Positions 1 to 8,803 of a DNA stretch of 26,984 nucleotides are shown here, in pieces. Where the stretch lies: assembly GCA_964433975.1 (NCBI GenBank), contig CAYSSS010000017.1, forward strand, positions 1-26,984. The letters are read 5' to 3'. A program made the translations under genes and the position numbers. How positions within the stretch are numbered: the stretch's first letter is position 1; each line of letters starts with the position of its first letter. The notes beneath the pieces are model-generated. The model did no database searches, was not told the DNA's origin, and worked only from the letters and a program-made list of their open reading frames with translations. Source of the DNA: 2-01-FULL-45-10 sp964433975 (GTDB lineage Bacteria > Omnitrophota > Gorgyraeia > 2-01-FULL-45-10).

Positions 1-908
1 GCGACATCCTGCCTGTCTTCTATTTTGAAGGCCGTTTCATAAACGGTAAAGGTGACGTAAAGAAAAGCCTGGAAACGCTGCTAAGCATGCCGGTTGCCGT
101 GGCGGATAACGAGTCGCAAACCCTGCCAAAAATAGATTTAGTCAGGCATTTTAATAATTTCACTCTGCCTGCAGTTATGGCCGTGGGCTTGATTGACGGG
201 ATAAATCCCTGCGCTTTCACAGTGATTGTGTTTTTTATGTCTTTTCTCACCCTTCAGGGATACCGGAAACGGGAAATAACCGTGATCGGCCTGGTCTTTA
301 TTCTTTCAGTATATCTGACCTACGTTTTAATAGGATTGGGAATATTCGAGTTTCTTTACAAGCTGCAGGGATTCTGGTTACTAACGAAAATACTAAATAT
401 TACTGTTGGGATTATCAGCATAATTTTTAGTATCTACGCATTATATGACTTTATTAAATATAGATCGACAAAGTCTACAGATAACCTTCTACTGTCGCTA
501 CCCCAATCGATAAAGAATCAAATCCATAAGGTGATCGGGTCTTGCTACCGGATCCGTACCGGGGTGAACAATCCTATCATTAGAAAGCCCCTTATCAGGT
601 TGGCCATAAGCGCGATAGTCACCGGCTTCTTGGTTTCCATATTGGAGGCGGTGTGCACAGCCCAAATTTATCTACCCACCATAATCTTCATTTTAAAAAC
701 CACGGGCCCTGAGTTAAGGGCATTAGGCTACCTTTTATTGTACAATCTTTTGTTTGTAGTGCCGCTATTGATAATATTCTGTTTTGCCATCGCCGGCACT
801 ACCTCAGACCGATTTCAGAAGATTTTGAGGAGGCATCTTGGAACAATCAAAATATTGATGGGGATGATGTTTCTGGGGCTGGGGATATTTCTTATTTGGA
901 GAGCATAG
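1..908 (+). CDS. Thioredoxin-fold/CcdA-like membrane protein, 5'-truncated by window edge
   Basis: The reading frame is open from base 3 with no stop, so the gene begins upstream and the internal ATG at 87 is unlikely to be its start. The first ~28 residues (DILPVFYFEGRF...) resemble the end of a thioredoxin/glutaredoxin-like domain. Then follow about six hydrophobic segments. The hallmark GINPCAF sits at the first transmembrane segment and a second cysteine in EAVCTAQIYLPT lies in a later one. In the CcdA/DsbD family such a membrane cysteine pair carries electrons from cytoplasmic thioredoxin to periplasmic partners. Likely role: supplying reductant to an extracytoplasmic thiol pathway. The fusion of a soluble redox domain to a CcdA core is inferred from a short tail, so that half is less certain. 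The gene ends at TAG 906-908 with no obvious terminator after it. Confidence 0.75.
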   Translation, partial: DILPVFYFEGRFINGKGDVKKSLETLLSMPVAVADNESQTLPKIDLVRHFNNFTLPAVMAVGLIDGINPCAFTVIVFFMSFLTLQGYRKREITVIGLVFILSVYLTYVLIGLGIFEFLYKLQGFWLLTKILNITVGIISIIFSIYALYDFIKYRSTKSTDNLLLSLPQSIKNQIHKVIGSCYRIRTGVNNPIIRKPLIRLAISAIVTGFLVSILEAVCTAQIYLPTIIFILKTTGPELRALGYLLLYNLLFVVPLLIIFCFAIAGTTSDRFQKILRRHLGTIKILMGMMFLGLGIFLIWRA

Positions 909-1137
909 GAAGCTGGCGTTATATAAGTAATGACTCGCTATTCGCTCTCGCTGCAACCACATGTCATGTAGGCCATACTAATAGCCACAAGTCAGGTTTA
1001 TATAGCATGTTTTAGATAGACCCTGAGCGAAGTCGAAGGGTCAAGGCGATATGGATGGAGTTACTTGATCGCTACTTATGGGAAATATTTGATTTGTATT
1101 GATGAAAGGTTAAAAATGTAAAAGTTAGATAATTGTA
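909..1137. other. Intergenic region before the giant gene
   Basis: No coding sequence is supported here. The region holds a 24-bp imperfect inverted repeat (1019-1042) and, around 1105-1125, A-rich sequence with an apparent 7-bp period (AAAGGTT AAAAATG TAAAAGT). The promoter of the next gene begins directly after it. Confidence 0.6.
1019..1042. repeat. Short imperfect inverted repeat, REP-like
   Basis: GACCCT (1019-1024) and AGGGTC (1037-1042) form 6-bp arms around a 12-nt GC-rich centre. The core CCCTGAGCGAAGTCGAAGGG resembles a short sequence scattered between genes in many bacterial genomes. Only one copy is in the window, so its repetitive nature is from recollection and not shown here. 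It has no T-tract and is a poor terminator candidate. Confidence 0.45.
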
Positions 1138-1166
1138 TTGACTTAAATTAATCCCTTACCTATAAT
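1138..1166 (+). promoter_or_regulatory. Sigma70-type promoter of the giant secreted protein gene
   Basis: TTGACT (1138-1143) and TATAAT (1161-1166) are separated by 17 nt, a near-perfect housekeeping promoter. Initiation is expected near 1173, giving a leader of about 50 nt before the ATG at 1222. This also argues against the upstream in-frame ATG at 1174 being the start. Confidence 0.85.
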
Positions 1167-1221
1167 ACTGCCAATGCATACCATTCCCATTGAAAACAAA
1201 AATCCAAGGAGGCGTCAGTTT

Positions 1222-4200
1222 ATGAAAAGATTGACTATCGGTCTTGCGGTACTATTCATTGCGGCATTGTTTGCGCATACGGCGGGTGCTGCTATTACAT
1301 ATAACGTTGCAGACTATTTTCCGATGATGGATACTGATAGTCGAACTTATATTGGGGGGATAGTTAGCCCTAGCACAAATTCCGTCAATGGCACAAAAAC
1401 TGTATACGGCCGAATCGCCAAATGCGTTTTTTATTCTTCGGATAATTCAGAAGAGTATTATACAATTGACTCGTCTGGATTTGCGATGCATGGAATGGCA
1501 GGCTATATGCCGATATACGGCGTGGCAACATGGACAGAATTTCTTTATTCCTCAGCTTTGCCTATAACTCCAGTGGCAGTACAGGCTAACACCTCTTATA
1601 ATTATAGCACCACGGGATATATGAACTTTACTTATGCTGGCCAGCAGTACAGCTATCCTATAACAGCCCTGTCCAGTATTACAGTTAATGGCTTAGAAGA
1701 TGTTACAAATAACGCTGGAATAATCTTTAGGGACTCCTTAAAAGTTACATTGACTCTGACTTTACAGTTTCCGGATGATTCCGGTTCAATAGTTGCTACG
1801 CAACAACTTTGGCTCTACAAAAACATCGGTCCTATCAAACAATATTATACAAACCCGAATACGGGACTACCTGTAACATCTTTAATCCAATCCGCTACTA
1901 CTCACTACACATCCGGCGGCAAGAAGGCGGAACTCCTGTCAGCCGTCGATCCATCCGGTTTCATTTATTACGAATATCTCGATGAGAGTGCCGGAAGAAT
2001 TTCTAAACGTCAAAAGACGGATGGAAGTTACGATCTTCTCGAATATTGGACTACCACATCAACTATTAAATATGTCAGAAACTACAATCCGTCCGACCAA
2101 CTATTGACTACATCTGAGAATAATTCAAGCGGCGTGCTAATAAAGAAAACTATGGCGGATGGAACCATTTACACATACTACGCCTCCAGCAAACTTGAAT
2201 CTATCACATTAGCCACTATCGACGCCAATGGCAACATCTACTACCATTACATCGACGAAATCGCAGGCAGGATGGATAAGTCAAAAAGATCCGTTGCAGA
2301 TACCGACGGCTGTCTGTCTTACGCCTACAGCTATTCGGCCACCACACCCAGCCGCGTCATAACCAAGATCGGCTACTCAGATGCCGCATGGAGCACAATA
2401 AAGCTTACTCAAACCTATTACGACAACACCGCTAACAGATTAGAGTCGAAGACGCTGGCCACTATCGATGCCAACGGCTATATTTATTTTGAATACGCTA
2501 ATGATTCTTATAACAGGGCATCCAGGAGGCAAAAGGCGGACGGTAGCTACGATCTGATAATATCATACTGGACTACCACCAGTGTCATATGCGCTATCGA
2601 AAAATATTCCGCAACCGATATACATGTGGCATCCGAAACCTATAATTCAAGCGGCGTTTTGGGGACGAGGGTGGAGTATTATGCTTCCGGTAATCTCAAA
2701 TCATGGTCTGATTCTTCCTGGGGCAGGGGCATGACTTTCACATACGAAGACCTGGACTATTACGATTGCAAGAGCACCGCTTCTTATGATGGCCATGGCC
2801 GCGGCCGGGTCATCAGCGAAATACGGGTAAATGATGACGGCGGAACCACTACGAAGATATATGAATACTATGATGATACGCTCATTTTAAAAAAGCAGGA
2901 AGTAACGACAACGGATAGCGTCGGCAATGTCATCGGGAATCAATCCGAAAGTTATACTTATTATGATGAAGACCCTTGGGCTAATCCGATCTTTTCGAGC
3001 GACGCCCAGGATAACAAATATGTTTCCGCCCTGATACCCGGCGAATCTGGGAGCTGGAAGGCCCGTGTCATAAAATATAATTCTTCGTGGGCCTATCAAT
3101 GGGCGGCAGAATACGATGCGGTTGGATCCAGCGCTAACGCTATAAACGCGGTGGGCTCTAACGGCAATGTCTATTTAGCTGCTACCAAGTGGGAGACCGA
3201 TGGCGGACATGTGATTGTATATAAATTCAACACGGCCACCGGTGCTCAGGTAGGAATTCCTTACCTCTATCCTGTCTCCGTAGACAGTGGCAGTAATGTG
3301 CCTGCGTATATCAAGGTGGATTCATCAGATAACATTTTTATAATGGGCATAACAATGACAGGAGGAACACCAGATAACAGTCTTTTTCTCATAAAGCTTA
3401 ATTCGGACCTCACCGAGCAGTGGGTAAGGACCTATGCTACAGGCGATGGTAGCAATGGTGATCACGGCGGATACATCACTTTCGGTACCAACGGGGACAT
3501 CATCGTGCACGCGGCGCAGCACAAGTCCGATGCTTTTCCCGAATACTATCAAATAGCATACGATATCAATGGCACCCAGAAATCTGTCGAGCCAGATTCT
3601 GTAGGGCGATGCTTCAATATTGGGAGTCCATGGTTCGGCAGGGAATACACATGCGTGGATTCCGATGGAACTTATTACAGCTTGGGTTTCGTGGAAGGGA
3701 CAGGGAAAACCATCATAGATCGCAGCCCGGAAGATGTTACAGTTTCGGAAGGTTTTCCGTCTGATTTCGGCGCCATAACCGTGTTTAATTATATAAACAC
3801 GGCAAATGAGGACATCGGGTATCGCATTGAATTTGAAAATAATAATACAATCGTGGAAGGTGTGCCTAATGATGGCGGATGGCTGCCTACGAAATTTAAG
3901 AACTATTATTTTGAAAACCATATCGGCAGCACATGGTGGTTATTCTGGGATGTGAATCATACCTATGTAGACGGGAAATTGACTGTTACGAACGGCGGCG
4001 GCCAGTACATTGCGATAGAGAAGACATCTACAGGCCCATATAATGCGTATACGTTTACGAAGCCTGGCAAGGATTCAACCGTCTCCAGTGTTATGGCGAG
4101 TATAGTGAGTATCGGGGTTGTTACTGATCTGGGTAGCCTGACGCTCCCCGAACTCGGCAGCTGGGAAGAATATAACGCGCTTCATAATATAACTGTGGAA

Positions 4201-7200
4201 TATCCACCGCTTTCGACCGATTATACTCCCGACCCTCTTGATCCTACGAGAGTGATAGAGCGCCTCGATCATAATGATTACAACAATGTGAAGTATACCT
4301 ACACATGGGATCCGAATCACGGAAAAGTAGCGGAAAAAATTTATTATGAAAAAGGCGGCGCCTTTAAACTCGCCTCAATCACGCATTATATCAACGGAAG
4401 CAATTTTGATATAGCCAAGAAGGGAACTTGGACGGTAGAAAATACTATCACTTATTATACCTCCGGCAACCTCAAGAGTTATCAGACCTATTACAACGAC
4501 GGGAATAATAGGTATGTGTTTGAGGACAGCAATTACTATAGTGTGGATGGCGTGCGCGGCCAGGGAAGGCTCTTGAGATGGGAATATAACGACGGGAACG
4601 GCAATACAAATTTTAACGAGTTCGAATATTACGGCGATACGCTTAATATCAAGAAGATAATCCGACCCGTCTGGGAAAATAATGACATTGTCCCGGGCTC
4701 CAGCGAAGAAGAGATATTTTATAATGAGGAGCTTGTTAAAAATCCGCGAACAGCAACCGATTCCGAAGGCAATACTATAGTCGCTACCTTGATCATAGGC
4801 GATGAATACGGCAACCCCAAGGCCTATGTTGTCAAATATGGCCCAACCGGCGGGATTCTATGGAGAAAAGAGTTTGATACTTATTTGACCAGTTTCAATG
4901 TCGTTGTCACGGTTGACAATAACGACAATGTTTATGTAGCCGCCTCGAAATGGAATAACAGTAACAGCGACGTCCTTGTCTATGGTTATGAAAAGGACGG
5001 AGATCCTATAGGCAGTTACCAGTATAATGGCGGAGATGAAGAGCAGGTCACATCTATTATTACAGATTCTTCCGGCAATGTTTACATCGCCGGCGAAAGA
5101 TGGCAACGTTTAGATCAGGATAATACCAGGGATCTTTTTATCGTGAAGCTAAACCCGGATATGACATATGCGTGGAGTGATGTATATAATTCCGCCTATA
5201 AAGATTACGGCGGTTATCTTGCAATAAACCAGGCCGGGAATATTGTGCTTCACGGCGCAAGCGAAGGTGCTTCATTCGAATATTTTAAGGTGGCATATAC
5301 ATCCGGTGGCACGGCATTGCCTGTCGAATATGACTCTTTAGAAAAGATCAGCGGTTCAGGCTGGCTTGGAGCATGGAATAGCGGCAGAGAATATCAAGGG
5401 ACTGAAACCCGGGATGGAACGACGCAGATATGGCGAGAGTTGGGTTATAAGCACGGCACAGGGGTCTCAATTGTTGAATATATCGAAGGGGGCGTCGAAT
5501 ATTTCCCGACTTTATACGGCGGAATGACGGCATATATTTTTATCGACCCCGCATCAGAAACCGCAAGGGATATAGGCGCTTATGCGGAATTTGAGAACGG
5601 CATGACCGGAGAGGCGAGGTTTGGCGAAGAAGACGAGTTTTATATTACTAAGGTAATAGGTTTGGACTTAAACACCTATTGGTTTCTGTGGGATGTAGAG
5701 TATACCTACGAAGAGGGGACAGGCGCGCTTACGATAACAGGAGGCGGCTCGAGCTACATAGTCATAGGAAAAACACCGGAGGAGGGGCAATACACTGCAT
5801 ATACATTTGACAACGAAGCGGAGGACTTCGAAAGCTTAATGGACAACTGGGGCGATATAGGTATTATCTCAAATCCGGAAGGTATAAATTTCCCCGAACT
5901 CCACGACTGGTGGCAGTATTGCCGTGAGAATAATATTATTCCGGAATTTCCGGCTCTGTCGAGCGACGCTCCAACGACCGACCAGCGGGGAAGAGTGATA
6001 CAGCGCATCGACCACAATGACTTCATGACGAATGTCATCAACGATTATACGTGGGACGCGAGTTCAATATATCTGACGAAGTATCAAATCTCTTACGATT
6101 ACGGGAAAGATGGGACTATCAAGCTGGTGACTACCCGCGTCTATTTCAATTATTTTGGCTCAGATATATCAAACATGAATAATTGGTACCTTATTTCGGA
6201 AACCAATAATCTGACAGGCGTTACCGTCGAGCACGCTGAATATGAATATGCCAGCGGAAAAATGGTAAAGTTAACACTTGAGACCGGCGAACAGATGCAG
6301 GTCAGCTATTACGCTTCCAACAATAAAAAAGAAGAAATATTCCTTGGCTCAAGCGGTGTACGGGCCAGGAGCATAGTTTATTACGATGTTTCTCCTTCCG
6401 TCATGAAGATCGATAAATTTTATGAATCAGACGGCACATTGTATGAGACGAAAGAATATTTCAGCGACGGAACGACGTTGCGGTATCATTGGATGCTCGA
6501 CCAGGATGGAACTCCGAATGGCGATGTGGTATTCAGGGAATACAGTAGTTCCGGTCAGCTTATTAAAACCGTGGATGATATGGGAGTTACTAAAACCTAC
6601 GGCTCTGGCGATATCTTTGGCGACTTTACGGGCCAGGGTTTCTGGAAGTATGCAGATAGCAAGTGGACAAAGCTCTCTACATACAATGCCGACTCCTTCA
6701 TGCTTTCCGATGGCTATAATGGCTCTTACGACGTCATCGGTGACTTCGGCACAAAAGGCTTCTACCGGTATTCCAATAGCGCATGGACGAAGCTATCCAC
6801 ATTGAACGCGGACAGTTTCCTGCTATCAGACCAGCGTATAGGCGGCACCTATGACATCGTAGGTGATTTCGGTTCAAGCGGCTTCTACCGCTATTCGAAT
6901 GACGCATGGAATAAGCTCTCTACCTACAATGCCGACTCCTTTGCGCTCTCAGCTCTATACAATGACAGCTATGACATAGTAGGTGACTTCGGCACAAAAG
7001 GCTTCTACCGGTATTCCAATAGCGCATGGACGAAGCTATCCACATTGAACGCGGACAGTTTCCTGCTATCAGACCAGCGTATAGGCGGCACCTATGACAT
7101 CGTAGGTGATTTCGGTTCAAGCGGCTTCTACCGCTATTCGAATGACGCATGGAATAAGCTCTCTACCTACAATGCCGACTCCTTTGCGCTCTCAGCTCTA

Positions 7201-7794
7201 TACAATGACAGCTATGACATAGTAGGTGACTTCGGTGCAAAAGGCTTCTACCGCTATTCCGATAGCGCATGGACGAAGCTATCCACATTGAATGCAGAAA
7301 GCTTCCTGCTTTCAGACCGGCGCACAGACGGCACCTATGATATTCTAGGCGACTTCGGCACAAGCGGTTTCTACCGCTATTCGAATGACGTATGGGCTAA
7401 GATATCTACGCTAAACGCCGACTCCTTTAAGCTCTCAGCCTTATTCAATGACAACTATGACATCGTAGGCGACTTTGGCTCAAGAGGCTTCTACCGGTAT
7501 TCCGATAGCACATGGGAGAAGTTGTCAACGTTTAACGCCGATTCTTTTATCCTTACAGAATCAGACGATAGCGGATCATACGATATCATAGCCGACTTCG
7601 GCTCAAACGGTTTTTGGAAGCATTCAAGCGATGCCTGGACCAAGCTCTCCACATACAATGCTGATCCCGAAGTCTCTGAAAGGCTCGATATTAATAACCA
7701 GATAATGGGTTATGGTAAAGTAGCTGAAGGCGGGTTTACATCTACCTCTGCTATGGCAGGGGGACCAAAAGGGGTAGTTGATCCGATCAATTAA
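1222..7794 (+). CDS. Giant secreted repeat protein (2190 aa): YD-like repeats, duplicated propeller-like modules, C-terminal 40-aa repeats
   Basis: The ATG at 1222 is preferred over the in-frame ATG at 1174. AAGGAGG (1206-1212) lies 9 nt upstream, and translation from 1222 opens with a classic signal peptide (MKRL, a hydrophobic core, cleavage near AGA-A at residue 22-24), so the protein is exported. About 210 unrecognised residues follow. Next come YD/RHS-like repeats of the type SAVDPSGFIYYEY and TIDANGYIYFEY (DNA ~1921-2660). Two diverged ~600-residue modules (DNA ~2677-4452 and ~4453-6306) share landmarks: YYASGNLKS, GRGR/GQGR, SBBP-like propeller sequence (VIKYNSSWAYQW / VVKYGPTGGILW), W(W/F)LFWDV and RVI(E/Q)R(L/I)DHND. 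The C-terminus holds eight full ~40-aa repeats plus a partial one. The tail has no visible PEP-CTERM, LPXTG or membrane anchor. Likely a cell-surface or released structural/adhesive protein; the exact function is unknown. It stands alone between its own promoter and terminator. Confidence 0.85.
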   Translation: MKRLTIGLAVLFIAALFAHTAGAAITYNVADYFPMMDTDSRTYIGGIVSPSTNSVNGTKTVYGRIAKCVFYSSDNSEEYYTIDSSGFAMHGMAGYMPIYGVATWTEFLYSSALPITPVAVQANTSYNYSTTGYMNFTYAGQQYSYPITALSSITVNGLEDVTNNAGIIFRDSLKVTLTLTLQFPDDSGSIVATQQLWLYKNIGPIKQYYTNPNTGLPVTSLIQSATTHYTSGGKKAELLSAVDPSGFIYYEYLDESAGRISKRQKTDGSYDLLEYWTTTSTIKYVRNYNPSDQLLTTSENNSSGVLIKKTMADGTIYTYYASSKLESITLATIDANGNIYYHYIDEIAGRMDKSKRSVADTDGCLSYAYSYSATTPSRVITKIGYSDAAWSTIKLTQTYYDNTANRLESKTLATIDANGYIYFEYANDSYNRASRRQKADGSYDLIISYWTTTSVICAIEKYSATDIHVASETYNSSGVLGTRVEYYASGNLKSWSDSSWGRGMTFTYEDLDYYDCKSTASYDGHGRGRVISEIRVNDDGGTTTKIYEYYDDTLILKKQEVTTTDSVGNVIGNQSESYTYYDEDPWANPIFSSDAQDNKYVSALIPGESGSWKARVIKYNSSWAYQWAAEYDAVGSSANAINAVGSNGNVYLAATKWETDGGHVIVYKFNTATGAQVGIPYLYPVSVDSGSNVPAYIKVDSSDNIFIMGITMTGGTPDNSLFLIKLNSDLTEQWVRTYATGDGSNGDHGGYITFGTNGDIIVHAAQHKSDAFPEYYQIAYDINGTQKSVEPDSVGRCFNIGSPWFGREYTCVDSDGTYYSLGFVEGTGKTIIDRSPEDVTVSEGFPSDFGAITVFNYINTANEDIGYRIEFENNNTIVEGVPNDGGWLPTKFKNYYFENHIGSTWWLFWDVNHTYVDGKLTVTNGGGQYIAIEKTSTGPYNAYTFTKPGKDSTVSSVMASIVSIGVVTDLGSLTLPELGSWEEYNALHNITVEYPPLSTDYTPDPLDPTRVIERLDHNDYNNVKYTYTWDPNHGKVAEKIYYEKGGAFKLASITHYINGSNFDIAKKGTWTVENTITYYTSGNLKSYQTYYNDGNNRYVFEDSNYYSVDGVRGQGRLLRWEYNDGNGNTNFNEFEYYGDTLNIKKIIRPVWENNDIVPGSSEEEIFYNEELVKNPRTATDSEGNTIVATLIIGDEYGNPKAYVVKYGPTGGILWRKEFDTYLTSFNVVVTVDNNDNVYVAASKWNNSNSDVLVYGYEKDGDPIGSYQYNGGDEEQVTSIITDSSGNVYIAGERWQRLDQDNTRDLFIVKLNPDMTYAWSDVYNSAYKDYGGYLAINQAGNIVLHGASEGASFEYFKVAYTSGGTALPVEYDSLEKISGSGWLGAWNSGREYQGTETRDGTTQIWRELGYKHGTGVSIVEYIEGGVEYFPTLYGGMTAYIFIDPASETARDIGAYAEFENGMTGEARFGEEDEFYITKVIGLDLNTYWFLWDVEYTYEEGTGALTITGGGSSYIVIGKTPEEGQYTAYTFDNEAEDFESLMDNWGDIGIISNPEGINFPELHDWWQYCRENNIIPEFPALSSDAPTTDQRGRVIQRIDHNDFMTNVINDYTWDASSIYLTKYQISYDYGKDGTIKLVTTRVYFNYFGSDISNMNNWYLISETNNLTGVTVEHAEYEYASGKMVKLTLETGEQMQVSYYASNNKKEEIFLGSSGVRARSIVYYDVSPSVMKIDKFYESDGTLYETKEYFSDGTTLRYHWMLDQDGTPNGDVVFREYSSSGQLIKTVDDMGVTKTYGSGDIFGDFTGQGFWKYADSKWTKLSTYNADSFMLSDGYNGSYDVIGDFGTKGFYRYSNSAWTKLSTLNADSFLLSDQRIGGTYDIVGDFGSSGFYRYSNDAWNKLSTYNADSFALSALYNDSYDIVGDFGTKGFYRYSNSAWTKLSTLNADSFLLSDQRIGGTYDIVGDFGSSGFYRYSNDAWNKLSTYNADSFALSALYNDSYDIVGDFGAKGFYRYSDSAWTKLSTLNAESFLLSDRRTDGTYDILGDFGTSGFYRYSNDVWAKISTLNADSFKLSALFNDNYDIVGDFGSRGFYRYSDSTWEKLSTFNADSFILTESDDSGSYDIIADFGSNGFWKHSSDAWTKLSTYNADPEVSERLDINNQIMGYGKVAEGGFTSTSAMAGGPKGVVDPIN
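2677..6306 (+). repeat. Two diverged ~1.8-kb modules within the giant gene
   Basis: Module A (~2677-4452) and module B (~4453-6306) each begin at a YYxSGNLKS landmark. They then run in the same order through a GxGR motif, an EYY(D/G)DTL motif, an SBBP-like propeller section, an aspartate/tryptophan-rich section and RVIxRxDHND. Landmark offsets are about 1743-1776 bp. Similarity is obvious in protein and weak in DNA, so the duplication is old. A third start of the same pattern (YYASNNKK, near 6307) leads into the C-terminal repeats. Confidence 0.75.
6619..7665 (+). repeat. C-terminal array of 40/41-aa repeats (8 full, 1 partial)
   Basis: Units begin at 6619, 6739, 6862, 6982, 7105, 7225, 7348, 7468 and 7591 (the last partial). 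Consensus: GDFGxxGFYRYSxxxWxKLST, then NADSFxLS and a variable turn ending YDIV. From the second unit on, 41-aa and 40-aa forms alternate, giving an 81-aa (243-bp) higher-order period. The conserved W and the DFG/GF pattern suggest beta-propeller blades, and eight units would suit a closed propeller; this is inferred from pattern alone. Confidence 0.85.
6739..7224 (+). repeat. 243-bp tandem duplication, apparently exact
   Basis: Bases 6739-6981 and 6982-7224 read as identical at every position I compared by eye, including synonymous sites. The next period (7225-7467) has many substitutions. The perfect pair therefore reflects a recent recombination or gene-conversion event adding or homogenising two repeat units. 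Confidence 0.85.
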
Positions 7795-7822
7795 ACGTAA
7801 CATAGATAGATAACAACTGAAG

Positions 7823-7860
7823 AATGCGCCAGGTAAAACATACTGCTTAGCGCATTTTTT
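7823..7860 (+). terminator. Rho-independent terminator of the giant gene
   Basis: AATGCGC (7823-7829) pairs perfectly with GCGCATT (7850-7856) across a 20-nt loop that can partly pair further. A T-tract (7855-7860) follows. It lies 29 nt after the TAA stop at 7792-7794. Confidence 0.8.
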
Positions 7861-7861
7861 A

Positions 7862-7870
7862 TGCTATAAT
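7862..7870 (+). promoter_or_regulatory. Extended -10 promoter for the glycan cluster
   Basis: TGCTATAAT is a perfect extended -10 (TGN then TATAAT at 7865-7870) starting just after the terminator T-tract. No good -35 is seen 17 nt upstream, which extended -10 promoters tolerate. Initiation near 7877 would give a leader of about 70 nt before the ATG at 7946. Confidence 0.6.
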
Positions 7871-7945
7871 AAAAAAGAGTGATTACCGATTACAAGCATT
7901 GATAATAAGGGAACAGAGTATAAGTGGCTAACGAAAGGATGCGAA

Positions 7946-8665
7946 ATGTTTGGATGGGTTAAAAACATAAAAAGGAAAGCAAAGCATTACATATTGAAGC
8001 GGCTTAGTGATATGTGTTATTTTTCTATTGCGGTACGAAATATGGCATGTAGGCAGGAGTTCTTTTACAACGCATTCAAAGTCCTTTCTTTTAACGGTAT
8101 AGAAGGTGATTATGTGGAATTTGGGTGCCGTGGCGGAATGACATTCGCGCTAGCTTACTATGAAGCTAAACGACATGCGTACAAAACAAAGTTATGGGCT
8201 TTTGATTCTTTCCAAGGGCTCCCTGCCCCAGAAGGAGCCAAAGACGAACATCCAGTTTGGAAAAAAGGGGACATGATGACGACTCTTCATGAGTTTCACG
8301 CAATATGCAATTCAAACAAAATACCACGCAATGCATATACCGCAGTGCCGGGGTTTTACAAACAAACATTAATTGCAACCAACACGATAAATTTGCCAGA
8401 CAACATCTCTCTTGCATATATTGATTGCGATCTATACTCAAGCACGAAAACCGTTCTCGAATTTTTAATGCCGCACCTTAAGCATGGAATGATAATTGCT
8501 TTTGATGATTATTTCTGCTGGTCACGGTCTCAGATTGCTGGAGAGAGGATGGCAGCATTAGAATTATTTTCAAAGCACCCTCGATGGGAGTTAGTTCCCT
8601 ATATGCAGTTTGGATGGCATGGAAATTCATTTGTTGTTGAAGATAAGACGATAATTAACCAATAA
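7946..8665 (+). CDS. TylF/MycF-type O-methyltransferase
   Basis: A 239-aa class I SAM-dependent methyltransferase resembling the macrocin O-methyltransferase (TylF) family, which methylates sugar hydroxyls in a metal-dependent manner. Visible features: the SAM-binding glycine motif VEFGCRGG (residues ~57-64), LWAFDSFQGLP (~83-93) with the acidic residue D87, the acidic motif YIDCDLYSSTK (~158-168) and the metal/substrate motif AFDDY (~185-189). No signal peptide or membrane segment, so cytoplasmic. AAAGGA (7934-7939) lies 6 nt before the ATG. As first gene of the AT-rich cluster it probably O-methylates a sugar of the encoded polysaccharide. The acceptor cannot be deduced from sequence. Length matches the family. 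Confidence 0.8.
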   Translation: MFGWVKNIKRKAKHYILKRLSDMCYFSIAVRNMACRQEFFYNAFKVLSFNGIEGDYVEFGCRGGMTFALAYYEAKRHAYKTKLWAFDSFQGLPAPEGAKDEHPVWKKGDMMTTLHEFHAICNSNKIPRNAYTAVPGFYKQTLIATNTINLPDNISLAYIDCDLYSSTKTVLEFLMPHLKHGMIIAFDDYFCWSRSQIAGERMAALELFSKHPRWELVPYMQFGWHGNSFVVEDKTIINQ

Positions 8666-8729
8666 ACACTATATTGATGCGTATAAAATAAGCTATAACA
8701 AAAAGACCGATGATTTTGTATGAGATTAA

Positions 8730-8759
8730 AAAAGGAGACAATGCGGGGGCTACCCTAGT
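8730..8759 (+). other. Five-codon mini-ORF with strong ribosome-binding site upstream of asnB
   Basis: AAAAGGAG (8731-8738) precedes ATG at 8742 by 3 nt. The frame reads M-R-G-L-P and stops at TAG (8757-8759). The real asnB start 60 nt downstream has no comparable Shine-Dalgarno site. It could be a leader peptide that delivers ribosomes, a relic of a displaced start, or chance. Confidence 0.3.
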
Positions 8760-8803
8760 CATTTATTATTATGCATAGGAATTAGCCAGCATTTTTAATT
8801 ACC

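Noticed and set aside
87..908. ATG at 87 as start of the first gene
   Set aside because: The frame continues open to the window edge and encodes family-like residues upstream, so 87 is internal.
1174..1221. ATG at 1174 as start of the giant gene
   Set aside because: It would sit at the predicted transcription start, lacks a ribosome site and would bury the signal peptide; ATG 1222 has a strong Shine-Dalgarno site.
3325..3921. 198-aa minus-strand ORF, and other antisense ORFs within 2887-7363
   Set aside because: Shadows of the giant gene with no ribosome sites or domain content; those at 6920-7363 merely mirror the repeats.
6422..6805. 127-aa + strand ORF inside the giant gene
   Set aside because: It is in another frame of strongly supported repeat-coding sequence and has no recognisable features.
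6619..7665. CRISPR-like array
   Set aside because: The repeats are contiguous, multiples of 3, in frame and without spacers; they are protein repeats.
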